64,000 bases of DNA from Zygophlyctis sp. KS116 (GCA_054661495.1 BAAFSQ010000004.1:38200-102199); one strand, 5' to 3'; counted from the stretch's first letter, positions 36,849-49,052 are shown. The notes: generated by a model not told the origin, from the sequence alone. Program-made: numbers and translations.

Positions 36849-37706
36849 CTAAACAAACAATAACAATGGCGCCATGACTTTTAGATCTGAATTCCTAAAA
36901 TATTCCCAATTTATCTCTGGTAAATCTTTCGGAAACTCTTGAATCCAATTAATAACTAATAATCCCAAGCAAGTTGTATACACTCTTGAGTTTTTCGATC
37001 TTGGGATCACCTTGAAATATTTTGAAATCTTGTGTAAATCCAATTTAGAGTCTTTAATTTTTTGACAAGAGAGTCCTTGTAAATAAAAATCTAGAATCTC
37101 CATTTTTAACTTATTACAAGAAAACAAACTTGTGAATTCAATGATTTCTTGTACGTCTAAATTAGACATTAAAACCGACATTTGATCCATATAAATCTCT
37201 TGAAATTCGTTTCGATCCAATACAATACTAATCTTGAATAAGCATTTTGAATTAATTACCAATTCTAACCAATATACAATTTCCTGTTTAGTAGTTTTAA
37301 AAATCGATCTTAAATACATTAATAAATGCCTGAAATCCACTTTTAAAAGTAGAGCATCATCTTTAGAAATTGTATAATCCAGTTTCAAGTGTAATCTAAT
37401 CCATTCAGACTCTAGAGGATCATGAATTTTAGATTTTATAATGTCTAGTAGCGAGAGTTTGTAACAATGTAAATAATCTTTAAAGCAAGGATGGAAAGTA
37501 GAATGATTTAATAGTAGAAAATCTAGTAATTTTGTATGACTAGTAGACTTTGAGTCTTTAAAAGACTGAAATATTTTATGTATCAATGCACCACTTGGAT
37601 GTCCGAACTTTGAATATTCTTGCAGCAGATCCTCTACAGAGTCAAAGAGTCCTTCTTCGACAAGAGAAGAAATGTTTTCAGACATTGCATTGGTAAATTG
37701 AGACAT
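36849..37706 (-). CDS. Unrecognised all-helical protein
   Basis: Intronless, 285 residues, predicted almost entirely alpha-helical with regularly spaced Leu residues, possibly a small alpha-solenoid. No signal peptide, membrane segment or known motif is visible. It is divergent from ARMC8 with only 43 bp between start codons and tail-adjacent to the Cys-rich gene. The long open frame, sensible start context and compact setting support a real gene. Confidence 0.6.
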   Translation of the reverse strand: MSQFTNAMSENISSLVEEGLFDSVEDLLQEYSKFGHPSGALIHKIFQSFKDSKSTSHTKLLDFLLLNHSTFHPCFKDYLHCYKLSLLDIIKSKIHDPLESEWIRLHLKLDYTISKDDALLLKVDFRHLLMYLRSIFKTTKQEIVYWLELVINSKCLFKISIVLDRNEFQEIYMDQMSVLMSNLDVQEIIEFTSLFSCNKLKMEILDFYLQGLSCQKIKDSKLDLHKISKYFKVIPRSKNSRVYTTCLGLLVINWIQEFPKDLPEINWEYFRNSDLKVMAPLLLFV

Positions 37707-37749
37707 CTAATAATCAATTCTAGAGTTCCGAAAGATTAAATTCGGACAA

Positions 37750-40017
37750 ATGACACAAGTTTTGGACAAGAGTCGACATGAGGACGCTATACTTCACTTG
37801 AAACAAAGAGACTCTGATAAGAAACAAATTATAAAGTTTGTCAAGAATGCAATTATTGGAAATAGAACAAATAAACAGATTTATATTTGTCTCGGACTCG
37901 TAAATGAATTGGTACAAACAATGGAAAATGCAGATGATGAACTCAAAACTGAAATTGTTATTGTTATTTGTTCTCTAGCTCATGGTTCAAGAGATCAAGT
38001 AGAGGAAATTACTAGACAAGGAGCATTGGAACCGTTATTTAATTGTTTAAACGTCAAAGTAGAAAAATTGGTACAAGCAGCAGCAAAAGCGATAAGAGCT
38101 ATAATGCAATATCCAGAAATTGTTTCAAATGTTAAAAATGAATGGGTAAACATATTAATTGCAAAATTATATTTGGAAAATTCAAATATCGGTGTTGCAA
38201 GTACTTGCGCTTCAGGTAATTTAATAAAGAATGAAATCACAGTGTTGGCCAAAATGGCCCAAGCTTCCACGTCAATTCAATCTTTAATTTTAGATATTGG
38301 TGGGATTGAACCATTGATTTTATTATTACAAAACGATTCTTTAAAATGTAAAGAAGCAGCTTTAGAAGCACTAGGTAGTGTTTGCTTTAAAAGGTATCAG
38401 ACAGTTTCAGAAATTTCTCTCTTGAAAAGTATTTTTAAAAAAATCTAATATAGTAAATAGGTCAAGATGGAGAAGATATTTTGTCTTATATAATATCAGA
38501 AATAAGGAATGGGAATAATCCAGTTAAATTACAGGCGTGTTCATGGTATTATTGATAAAATTAAGAGATAGTTTAGTGAAAATGTTTACAACTGGTGGAC
38601 TTCCGATGGATTTTTCTCCTTGTATGGTGTTTAATGTTTTTCCTACAATTATAAAACTATTTTCTGATACTGGATCATATCAAATTGATTCAACAATTCA
38701 GGAAAATTCAATAAGGATATTTTCAATGCTGGTTTTGGATAATGAAGATTTTCAAAAAGTTGCCATGGATAGTGATTCTATTTTACAGTTGGCAGAAATA
38801 TTAAATAATGGTCCAAAAGATATTGTCGAAGAGTATTCTTCTGCTTTGGATTACATAGGAAGAAAATCAAGTTGGGAAAAAACTGAAGAGGTAAATTGAC
38901 AAATCTTATCAAAAAGAGTGTATTATATGCAATATCTGCAGTAACTTCTCTTAGGGAAGAAAATAGGCGGCAGGCATTAGATTCTAAAATATTACCAAGG
39001 ATAAAGGCTGCTTTATCTAGTCCCTTTGAAGGAGTAAGAGCAGCAGCATGTCAAGTGACTAGATCTCTTTCTAGATCTGTGAAAAATTTAAGGACTTCTC
39101 TGGTTGATTCAGGTATTGCTGTACCTCTAGTTAAACTCTTGAAAGATGTAAATCTTTCTGTTCAGATTGCAGCATCTGCAACATTATGTAATATCGTTCT
39201 GGATTTTTCTCCAATGAAGACTATTATAATTGATAATGGTGGTCTGGAATTATTAGTTCAGCTTGTGGTCTCTTCTGTTGATACTTCACTTCGAATAAAT
39301 GCACTTTGGGCCCTAAAAAATGTTTTGTTCGAGGCAGATTCTACAATTAAAGCTCGTGTAATCTCTCAACTTGGATTTGAAACAGTTTATAAATTATGCC
39401 AGGATCCATCATTTGTAATTCAAGAGCAAGCTTTGAATATAATTCGCAATACTGCATGTAGAACAGAACAAGACATTGAATTCGTAGTCCAAGGTCTTGG
39501 TGCAGCTAATCTTGTACAAATTCTTGAAAGAAACCTTTGCTTGGTAGGAATTCCGGATGTGATTCATCTACATGTAAATCCAAAATTATACTAATGCTAG
39601 ACTTTGTATATTCTTGTTAATGTGGCTACCGGTAGTTCACTTCATAAATCTTTCATAACGAATTCACAGACCATTATAGCCAATGTCATTCGCTTACTTC
39701 ATCACTCCAAACCACAAATACGCATTGCTGCTCTGTGGGTAGTCATCAACCTTACATGGACTGATGATCCCGAGTCATTATCTAGAAGAGAGATTTTTAA
39801 GGGCTTTGGATTTCCAGAATTATTAAATCAGCTATTTGAAAAAGAGGAAAACATTGATGTATCAGAACGCATCAAGACAGCTCTCTTAAATTTCAACCCG
39901 CGCAGTCTAAAGGAGAATCATGAAATGAAAGTTGATAATTCTGGATCTGAGCCGTTACTTTTTGGAACGGTGTATGATGATGATACTGGAGACTATGTTT
40001 TGGGCGACCCCGTGTAA
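37750..40017 (+). CDS. ARMC8: ARMC8 / Vid28-like armadillo subunit of the GID/CTLH E3 ligase
   Basis: Five exons (37750-38428, 38461-38536, 38566-38890, 38917-39573, 39601-40017) give 717 residues, near human ARMC8 (673). Armadillo repeats run throughout. ICSLAHGSRDQVEEITRQGALEPL and the late ALWALKNVLFEAD.. and IRIAALWVVINLTW segments match the ARMC8 family. The subunit (Gid5) scaffolds substrate receptors of the GID/CTLH ligase, which degrades gluconeogenic enzymes in yeast. The second intron was placed at GTGTTC (38537-38565, 29 nt) because the alternative GTATTA site would create an in-frame stop. Confidence 0.88.
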
Positions 40018-40083
40018 ATAGTAGACTGATTAAATGTCCACCTAAAAAAATGATAACGAATTGATTTTTGAAAATTTCCAGTT

Positions 40084-41544
40084 ATGTTGCGATGGATTCC
40101 GATTTTAGGAAGGATGAGTCTCACAGATTACCTTAGGCTGATCTTGGCATATGCAATATTGATAACTGAACCCATCTTCAGGTTTGTAGTCCGGCTGCTC
40201 CCTAAAGCCTTCACAAGTGGATTTGATAAACATCATGGTTTGAAAAGCAATACTGCAGAGTTTGTAGAGTCCTGTGGCTTCAAATGCCAGGATCATTTTG
40301 TTACTACAAAAGATGGATACGTGCTGGGAATTCATAGAATTATAGATCCTCCTATTGACGCGCCGGATATCAGTAAGAGGCCTCCAGTTTTACTTTGGCA
40401 TGGCTTTCTAATGTGCTCAGAAGTTTGGGTTTGCTCTCCGGATCCCAAAATGTCATTGGCTTTAACACTTGTAAAAGCAGGATATGATGTCTGGCTGGGG
40501 AATTCTAGGGGGAATAAGTACTCTGCCAAACACTTAAAATGGAAACAGAGCCAAGAAAGATTCTGGGATTTCTGCTTTGATCAAGTCGCTCTTCATGATG
40601 TTCCCAGTACGATCAATTATATTTTAAGAATTACAAACAAAGAGACATTATCTTATATTGGATTTTCTCAAGGGACAGCTCAAGCATTTGCTGGTCTAAG
40701 TTTCGATCCAGAATTGAATAAGAAAATCAATCTATTTATAGCTTTGGCACCTGTTACTAAACCAATAGGATTGGGTAGATTTCATACATGATAATCTAAT
40801 TTTTTAGAAAATCAGGGGTTTAATTCTCTTGTTAGAACATCTCCTGACATAATATATCTCTTATTTGGTCGTAGATGCTTAATTAGTGTGATTCTCTTCT
40901 GGCAAAAAATAGTCCCACCTTATTTATGGGCAGCTATTATTGAAAACTCTATATATTTTATTTTTAATTGTAAGTTTTCTAACTAAAATCAAGGGGATTC
41001 AAAGCATCTATTATATAAAGAAAATAATTTTCGGCATCTTTATTCTTACTCTTCTGTTAAATGCGTTGTACATTGGTTTCAAATAATTTCTTCACAAAGG
41101 TGTGTTACCATTTTATAATTTTTTGTAGATTTCAAATGTATGATGATTCTCCTACATTTTTAACAAATACTGATGGACATGTGGTGCCTGAATATCCTTT
41201 GAAATCTATTAAAACTCCTATTGCTCTATTCTTTGGAAAGAAGGATACGCTCCCAGATCTACCTTATATGCTACAAACATTGCCGGCCCCTGTTTTGAAT
41301 GTGCAGATTGCAGGTACTTTTTCAAACTTTAAAATTAGAATATGAACATCTGCATTTTTTATGGGGCGAAGGGATAGATCAACTTGTTTATCCTGCAGTA
41401 CTAGGCCTTTTGGATGAATATAACAAGTCTCTTAAACCAGAACCAATACGTACTGTTCCATGGATCACACCACTGCAGATCATTAATTTCAAAAGAACCG
41501 CTGAATCGGATGGCATTATTAGAAAATCTCTTCATTCTTTATAA
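40084..41544 (+). CDS. Acid lipase / steryl ester hydrolase (TGL1/YEH family)
   Basis: Five exons (40084-40774, 40808-40969, 40994-41099, 41129-41313, 41339-41544) give 449 residues. An N-terminal hydrophobic helix (YLRLILAYAILITEPIF) anchors it to the ER or lipid droplet. The alpha/beta-hydrolase core has the AB-hydrolase lipase start (DHFVTTKDGYVLGIHRI), LLWHGF, the nucleophile elbow GFSQG, the Asp after LFFGKKD and the His in EYEHLHFLWG. VVHWFQII..RFQMYD is a clear acid-lipase signature. It hydrolyses steryl or triacyl esters by family. Introns 24-33 nt. Starts 66 bp after ARMC8. Confidence 0.9.
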
Positions 41545-41606
41545 ATAAATAATTGGCTTTTTACCCGTTCCCGACTCTTTGCAACGTCATACAACTGGAA
41601 ATTTAA

Positions 41607-43151
41607 ATGCTAATCTCAGCAAAAATCCATATTCCTAGTAGGAATATGCAGGAAGAATTTAAGATTGATTCAGATAAATGTATATGGAGTTTGAAAATGG
41701 AAATCATATCAAAAGTCCGAAACCTTGAGAACGAATTGAATTTCGGACTTGTTCTCGTTGATCATGGTAAGAGATCAAATGTGTTTCTTAATGAATCAAA
41801 AACATTTGCTGATTTGGGAATCTCTTCTGATGTACATTAATGAAAAGATAACTGAAAGATCACTTTAGATTTTGTCAGAAAACAACGTCTCGAATGGTTC
41901 GACAATGAACTATCAAACGCTAACCAAAAAAATAATAAGAAAAATTCAAAATTCATGATTGAATTCTCAAAGATGAACGGTAAAAATGTTTGTAATCAGT
42001 TTATGCAAATCTTGAAATCCAATGATCCAAACTTTTTAGTACCAGAAACTGGAGAGACTCCTTTAAGCATAGCAGCCTTGAATGAAGACCTGGACATGAT
42101 TGTGCTGCTAGTTAATAATGGCGCATTGCTAGATTATAGAGTTGGGACTAATCTTGGGGCCAAAACGCCTCTACAGATCGCTGCAGCTAATGGCAAAACC
42201 AAATCTGTGAGGGTAAAATAATTTCAAACTAATTGCAAGAAACTCATCGAAATGCAATCATGGATAGACGCTCCAGACGTGAATAACTTGACCGCTCTAT
42301 ATTATGCTGCAGAAAAAGGGTATGGAGAAATTTGCTTTAGACTGCTCATGGCCAAAGCCAATCCAAATGTATTAGATCAAATAGGCGCATCACCTCTACA
42401 CGTTGCCTCTCAAGAAAATTATGATAGTATTCTAATGCTTCTTATAGATTTTGGAGGAAATTTCCAGATTTCAAATAATCTTGGAAATACACCATTGCAT
42501 ATTGCAGCATTAAGAAACTCTGATCGATGCATTAAATGTTTATTGAAGAGAGGTGCAAATAGAAATGCTCTGAACACTTTGAATGAAACTCCTTTAAAGA
42601 TTGCAGAACTATTTAGGCTGGATGATACTGCAGAATGTATTCGAACCTTTAATGATAAGAATATTGAACCACCACCTAAGGAGCCTTGTCCGATTACACC
42701 TCAAGACTCATTAATTGTTAATAATGTTTTAAAAGCTCTGGAGTTCAAACACATTGAACCTTCTCCAATCAGTATTGCTAATCAAACTGTTATCGAAAGA
42801 AATCTCTTGAAAAAAGAGCAGAGACCACGAATAATTTCTGATTCTTCAAACGACCCTGAAGACACTAAAGATATACTCTATTTAAATTCTAGGATGGACA
42901 TACTAGAAAGTAGAGAAACTGTTATCGACACGCCCTTGTCTGATAAAGCGCCTCTACAAGAATGCAGGAACGGTTTTCAAAATGCCTTTATGGGTAACTG
43001 CATCAAATCAAACGTAATTTCCTCTCTCCAAATAATGCGATCTCAAATTGATTCCTTTTACATTGGGGAAACATCGAGTAACTTGGAAGATTTACTTTAT
43101 TCATTTACAGTCCTTGAAAATTCCCTTCAAGAATTATTAAATTGCAAATAA
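41607..43151 (+). CDS. SHANK-like protein: SPN (Ubl-like) domain plus ankyrin repeats
   Basis: Three exons (41607-41831, 41859-42212, 42240-43151; introns 27 nt) give 496 residues. Residues 1-85 resemble the SHANK/ProSAP N-terminal (SPN) ubiquitin-like fold: an initial strand AKIHIP, an IW.LK helix, ELNFGLVL.D, VFLNE and a final LDFVRKQR. After a short linker, about six ankyrin repeats span 128-335. DPNF, GETPLSIAA, the aligned LLDYR, TALYYAA and LGNTPLHIAALRNSDRC.KCLLKRGANRNALN mirror the SHANK order closely. No SH3, PDZ or SAM domain follows; the last 160 residues are unstructured. Homology is from recalled SHANK sequence, not a search. Confidence 0.72.
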
Positions 43152-43517
43152 TTGGCTGAAGACAGTACTACAGTAAAAATGCTGTGATATACGGGAATGT
43201 GCAATCCTCAAGTGAAGATAATTAAAGAGAAGAGAAAGTTGTTCGATTGTATCCAATGAATTCCATAATTAGATGGAATTTTATTTCTTGTCGCAAAGAT
43301 GGCTGAAACGATTTATTCGATTCTGTCATGATTGCATTAAATGAAATAAATCCGAACGTTATAATCAAATTCACGATAAGGGAGAATCATGTATTGAGAA
43401 GTCAACAGTCGTTGAGAACATTTACTAGGAAATGAATCCTTTGTAATGGATCATGATGCAGGCATTGTGTTTTAGAGTTTGAGTCAATTTCCGAAACAGA
43501 GTGGCGTCACCCCAAAA
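43152..43517. other. Intergenic region upstream of the AGFG-like gene
   Basis: About 365 bp without a supported gene. It holds a perfect 8-bp inverted repeat (AATTCCAT at 43259-43266 and ATGGAATT at 43273-43280). A short 5' exon from ATG 43439 spliced to the AGFG frame is possible (see that gene). No tRNA or snoRNA seen. Confidence 0.4.
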
Positions 43518-44960
43518 ATGATTAGATCTCAAAATAAACTGCTTGATCTGCTATCACAAAACAAGGTTTGCTTTGACTGTACTGCTAAAAGTCCTACATG
43601 CATCAATATGACTATTGGATCTTTTGTGTGTATGCAATGCGCTGGCTATCTAAGGGAATTTGGTCATCGGATTAAATCAGTAACTGCTTCAACGTTTAGT
43701 GCGGATGAAGTTTCAGAGCTGAGAAAGAAAGGAAATGATTATGCTGCTAAAACTTGGCTTGCAGTTTGGATAGAAGCTGATGATCCAAAGCCTCTTCGAG
43801 ATAATCCAAAAAAGATAAAGGAATTTATGAAGAAGAAATATGTTTTAAAGAATTTTTATTGGGATGGATCTTATTCTAGAGCAAAAGACCCAGTTCCAGT
43901 GGATGACCCAATAATGGTTGACTGGGATGCTCTACCTTCTGGAACAGAAAGCCACTCTCATAATAGTCAAAATTCTTCTCAAATTAAAGAGGAATCCAAA
44001 ACAAAGATCCCATCAATTATGGTGGAAAATGCAAAGAAGTCAAAAGTAGATAATGCATGGGCTGATTTCTCTACAGCGTTTCCTACTTCTCATAATTCTA
44101 ATAAGAGCTCTTTGGATAAAAAGTCTGAGTCTTTGGTAAAGCTAAATCAATCCACTTTACCGATTCCTGTTAATATTAAAAAAGATTTAAGGCAAGATTT
44201 TCAGTTGGATCCTTTTGAATCAGTCAAAGGTTCTAGCTCTAGAAAATATGATGCATTTAAAGATTTGGCTGGCCTCTCTCTTTCTGAAACTGCTTATACT
44301 GCTCCATTATCATCTTTTCCAAAAAAGGCTACACCAAAAACTCTAGATTTATCAAAGTATGTGGAAGCAGGCAAAAGTAAATATTCTTGGGAAAATACTT
44401 CAGATTTACTCCCTGTAGAAGATAATAAGCCTGTTTCATCATTCTCTCAATTTGAAATGAACCCATTTGCATTTGATCATGGTCAAATAGACAAAGTTGA
44501 CCCGGTCGAAAAAGTTTTGCAAGAATCAGAAATTCCATTACAAGATGATCCTTCAAATTTAGAGCAATCTCTGGATTTGGATGCTAATGAATGGAACTCT
44601 TCCCATGTAGACACTCACTTAGCTCAAACAAAGGATGATCCTCATCACAGTTTTGAACAAAATTCACATTGGGTCGGTTTTGATTCCAATCCCGTAGAAT
44701 CTATTGTCAAGGATGATTTAAATTTAGATGATGCTTACAATGCCGAATGGGATAGTGAAATTGCTGATATAATCTCTGATAATCCGAAACATTCACAAAT
44801 TTCATCTTTTGGTAAGGAATCTTCTTTATCTACCCTTGTTGAAAGCACTGAAATCAAAATGAATGATCCAAATAATGAGTCTGGAGTTAATGAGTGGAAA
44901 GCAAATTATCAGCCTCAAAACTTTGTTCCCTACGAACTGGATTCTAATGTTTGGACTTAA
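43518..44960 (+). CDS. AGFG-type ArfGAP-like protein
   Basis: 480 residues from ATG 43518. An ArfGAP zinc finger lies at residues about 12-110: CFDC..KSPTCINMTIGSFVCMQC, followed by YLREFGHRIKSV. The NMT.GSFVC form and the HRIKS.T..TF sequence match AGFG1 (HRB), which acts in endosomal and nuclear transport, rather than SMAP or ADAP. The catalytic ArfGAP Arg is not at its usual place, as in AGFG. The rest is Ser/Asp-rich and disordered, with DPF and NPF-like endocytic motifs. The frame is open upstream to 43476. An intron from 43450 could add MNPFLSQF, so the N-terminus is uncertain. Confidence 0.8.
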   Translation: MIRSQNKLLDLLSQNKVCFDCTAKSPTCINMTIGSFVCMQCAGYLREFGHRIKSVTASTFSADEVSELRKKGNDYAAKTWLAVWIEADDPKPLRDNPKKIKEFMKKKYVLKNFYWDGSYSRAKDPVPVDDPIMVDWDALPSGTESHSHNSQNSSQIKEESKTKIPSIMVENAKKSKVDNAWADFSTAFPTSHNSNKSSLDKKSESLVKLNQSTLPIPVNIKKDLRQDFQLDPFESVKGSSSRKYDAFKDLAGLSLSETAYTAPLSSFPKKATPKTLDLSKYVEAGKSKYSWENTSDLLPVEDNKPVSSFSQFEMNPFAFDHGQIDKVDPVEKVLQESEIPLQDDPSNLEQSLDLDANEWNSSHVDTHLAQTKDDPHHSFEQNSHWVGFDSNPVESIVKDDLNLDDAYNAEWDSEIADIISDNPKHSQISSFGKESSLSTLVESTEIKMNDPNNESGVNEWKANYQPQNFVPYELDSNVWT

Positions 44961-44990
44961 TGATTGGATTTTATTATACATGTATTAAAT

Positions 44991-46553
44991 TTAGCTCCAA
45001 AATACAACATTTTTCTCCTTGTCGGCAGAATATACTACCCCTCCACCAATAGGAGACCAAACTGCCCCGCAAATCGGTACTCTGTCGTTATTAGACGATT
45101 TAACTTACACATGTCCTTTTAACATTTTTTCCAAGGTACCAGTCGTACTATTCCATACAAAAAGACTTCCATCTTGTGAACCTGATGAAATAAACTTTCC
45201 ATCCGGACTGACAGCCGACTTTGACCAGTTTAATCCAACCTTGAATTGCTCATGACTAAACTAAGAAATGAATAATCTTACCTCACGGTTAGTGATGGTT
45301 CATAAGTCCTCATATCAATAATTTTCAAAGTATTGTCTCTAGAAGTAGTCAAGAATTTAGTCAAATCAGGAAACATATGCACTCCAGTTATTTGAGCTGC
45401 ATGAACTCCAATAATTTCACGTATTTGATTTCCAGACCTTGAATCCCATAGTCTAATATTATTATCCAGATGACCACTTATAATAACAGATCCATCCAAA
45501 TTAGCAGCCGTTAAATCATTGCAACTTGATAGAGAAAAAATCGTTTTTACACAATAACCTCTATTCAAATCCCAAATCTTTATCGTCCTATCATGAGAAC
45601 CACTAATGATTGTAGAATCTTGTATAAATCTTGCTGAATAAACTTTTCCAACATGCCCTGTTAGAGAAGCTTTTAACCTTTGACTTGATATATTCCAAAT
45701 CCTTATAGACTGATCATTTGAAGCTCCTAGCACCAACTCTGAAGTTGAATTAAAGTCGGTAAACATTATTCCTTGTAAAGCACCTGTTAATACAGCTTCT
45801 TTTGACCCAGTATTTGAATTTAAAATTAAAACATTCTTATCATTCGCACCTGTAGCTATTAAATCTCCATTTTTCGAGACAGAAATACAATTTATATCAC
45901 TTTCATGCCATGAAACTTTTTTAAATACTTGAGTTGGAGGATAACAAGGAGGAAATTTCACTGATACATCTTGAACTGTAGCTTGACTCTGCTTCCGTTC
46001 CACCCTTTTTAAAAATCCCAATTTACTTAATGCACAAGTCATTACATCATTAGCTTCATTTACAGTTGACGCTTGTTTTTCCTTGATTTCAATAAGTCTA
46101 TTAACCAAATCCTGATTTTCCTTTTCTAAATTCTTAATTTTTTCCAACAACTTGTTAGCATTTGCATCTTTATGAACCAATTCCAACTGATGTGCCGAGA
46201 GTTCATCTTGTAAAATCTAGATTTTAAGAGTAATAAAATACTTGAATCACACCTTCCTTTTCCTTTATATTTTCACTAAAATCCTCCAATTTACAATTTA
46301 AACTCTTAATCTGCGACATACTAGATTCAGCCTGAATTTTATACGTTGATAGTGACAAATCCTTTTCTTTTATCGAGTCCAGCAATTCCAATAGCCGAGT
46401 TGAAGTTTGAGCCTGAGATTTATATAAATTACTTAATTCCACTTGATCTATTCCTTGAGAATTTAAATAAATATTTTGATATTCTAAAACTAAATTTCTA
46501 AATCCCTCGAGACATGCATCTCTTTCTATTACTTTTAATTGAAATTCTTGCAT
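44991..46553 (-). CDS. ATG16: ATG16 with WD40 propeller (autophagy conjugation scaffold)
   Basis: Four exons (46553-46242, 46216-45282, 45255-45109, 45081-44991; introns 25-27 nt) give 494 residues. Residues about 1-35 are an ATG5-binding-type helix, then a coiled coil (about 60-160). A seven-bladed WD40 domain ends at the C-terminus (SGSHDRTIKIWDL, SGHLDNNIRLWDSRSG, SGSQDGSLFVWN). ATG12-ATG5-ATG16 acts as the E3 for ATG8 lipidation. The WD40 domain is lost in Dikarya Atg16 and kept in animals and other lineages, so this is the ancestral form. It is divergent from KGD2 with 69 bp between starts. Confidence 0.9.
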
Positions 46554-46622
46554 TCGATGGATTCATTAATAGGCCAAGTCTGCAGTTTAGTTTGAGTCCC
46601 AGGCCCGGGTTTAGTGTCTTTA

Positions 46623-47912
46623 ATGTGGAAATTAGCAAAGAGAAATCTCTCTTCTTCTCTTTATTTCTGGTCAAAGAAAATAGTCAAAACTCCTTCAATG
46701 GGAGAGTCTATTACTGAAGGGACTCTAACTCAATGGCATAAGAAAATTGGAGATTTTGTTAAAAGAGACGAACAAGTTGCTACAATTGAGACTGACAAGG
46801 TTCTTTTTATTACAATTTAATAAATAGATTGATGTTCAAGTCAATTCACCTGAGCCAGGAAAAATTATTAGTCTTTATGTAAAGGAAGGAGATACGGTGT
46901 CTGTTGGTGGGAATTTGTTGGAAGTTGAAGTTGGGGAATTTGCAGTAGTTGAATCTAACTCTAAACCTGTAGAGTCTGTGTCTGAATCTGCTCCTAAAGA
47001 AGCTGTAGTCTCTACTCTGCCAGTAGAAAAGACTGTACAAGTTTCCCCAGTAAGTCCTATAGTAAGCTCAGTGACTGATACACCAAATTCAAAATCAGTT
47101 TCTACAACTTCACAAAAGATCTCAGATCTAAAAGAAGAGTACAAGACTGTAGGAGGAAGAGGAGAAACTAGAGTAAGACTATAAATTAAAAAAAATTAGG
47201 TTAAAATGACTAGAATGAGATCTAGAATTGCTGAAAGACTAAAGGAATCACAAAATTCTGCTGCTTCTTTAACTACATTTAATGAAGTGGATATGTCTGC
47301 TCTACTCTCTTTAAGAAGTAAATACAAGGAAGAAATTTTGGAAAAACATGGAATTAAATTTGGATTTATGTCTCCTTTTATTAAGGCTGTCACTGTTGCA
47401 TTAGCTGAAATTCCTGCTGTTAATGCTCGTATTGAAGGAGATAGTATAGTTTATCAAGATTATAAAGATATTTCTGTGGCTGTTGCAACTCCAAAAGGAT
47501 TAGTAACTCCTGTTTTAAGAAATACTGAAACCATGACAATGATTGGTATAGAAAAAGAATTGGCTAGAATGAGTAAAAAGGTTGGATTTAAGAGAATTTT
47601 AAATGATAGGCACGAGATGGACAATTGGCAATAGAAGATATGGCAGGAGGAACTTTTACAATTTCTAATGGTGGAGTTTTTGGATCCTTGTATGGAACTC
47701 CAATAATTAATCAACCCCAGTCTGCTATATTGGGAATGCATGCTACTAAAGACCGTCCAGTCGTTGTTAATGGTAAAATTGAAATACGTCCAATGATGTA
47801 TTTGGCACTTACCTATGATCACAGAATAGTTGATGGACGTGAAGCTGTAACCTTTTTAGTAAAAGTAAAGGAAATCATTGAAGATCCCTCTAGATTATTG
47901 TTGGACATTTAA
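46623..47912 (+). CDS. KGD2: Dihydrolipoamide succinyltransferase (E2 of 2-oxoglutarate dehydrogenase)
   Basis: Four exons (46623-46799, 46828-47172, 47200-47580, 47610-47912; introns 27-29 nt) give 401 residues. A basic, Ser-rich presequence ([16 protein letters not shown]) targets mitochondria. The lipoyl domain follows with the lipoylated Lys in IETDK-IDV (about 60). Then come a Pro/Ser/Val-rich linker and the catalytic core with [35 protein letters not shown] and the catalytic [11 protein letters not shown]. The succinyltransferase type is shown by the [23 protein letters not shown] form. The E1/E3-binding peripheral domain is reduced, typical of this family. Confidence 0.95.
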
Positions 47913-48019
47913 GTATTACTAATACAATTCCTCTTAACTTGACAATGAATTAAGAAAAGAAAAATAGAAAATAACAAAACAAATAATTGTATTGAAGAAT
48001 ACATGCTATCTACACCAAT

Positions 48020-48426
<407 letters not shown>

Positions 48427-48609
48427 TTTTTCTTAATTTCCACTTAAAACAGCCGTGCTTTTATACTTTTTCGGAGATTAAAATTTTGTGCATTTTTTTG
48501 AAACTGTCGGAAGATTTTTTTGAAATCCGACGTTTCCTTGTGGCGCGAGTCAAAATATAAAAGCGCGAGGGTTTTACATTTAAATTTAAAAAAAACCTAA
48601 ATTTACTAA
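48427..48609. promoter_or_regulatory. Divergent H2B/H2A promoter with two TATA boxes
   Basis: 183 bp. TATAAAAG occurs on the plus strand at 48556-48563 (47 bp before the H2A ATG) and as its complement at 48458-48465 (32 bp before the H2B ATG). A GCGCGAG motif occurs twice (48543-48549 and 48563-48569), flanking the plus-strand TATA box. Few other promoters here show clear TATA boxes. Confidence 0.7.
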
Positions 48610-49052
48610 ATGGCAGGAGGAAAAGGAAAAGCCGGAGGAAAAGCTACAACTAAAGCCGCTACAAAGTCTCGATCATCTCGTGCAGGACTTCAATTCCCAG
48701 TTGGTCGTGTGCATCGTTTATTAAGAAAAGGAAACTATGCTCAACGTGTTGGTGCTGGTAAGGAATTTACAGTTTATCTATAGGAGCCCCAGTCTATTTG
48801 GCTGCTGTCTTGGAATACTTGGCTGCTGAAATCTTGGAATTGGCTGGAAATGCTGCCCGTGACAATAAAAAGACTCGTATTGTACCACGTCACTTGCAAT
48901 TGGCAATCAGAAATGATGAAGAATTGAACAAACTCTTGGGACATGTTACCATTGCTCAAGGTGGTGTCTTGCCAAATATTCACTCTGTTCTTTTGCCAAA
49001 GAAGACTGATGTTATCCCAGGAAAGAAGGGATCTCAATCTCAAGAATACTAA
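48610..49052 (+). CDS. Histone H2A (H2A.X-type C-terminus)
   Basis: Two exons (48610-48757, 48784-49052; 26-nt intron) give 138 residues. [55 protein letters not shown] and the acidic-patch Glu residues are canonical; the N-terminus is Gly/Lys-rich. The C-terminus ends SQEY, the SQ(E/D)-hydrophobic motif phosphorylated by ATM/ATR at DNA breaks, so this H2A also serves as H2A.X, as in yeasts. Confidence 0.98.

Noticed and set aside
43439-43517. Extra first exon for the AGFG gene from ATG 43439
   Set aside because: It needs a 35-nt intron ending in a tandem AG (TAGAG); plausible but unproven, so the downstream ATG 43518 was used.
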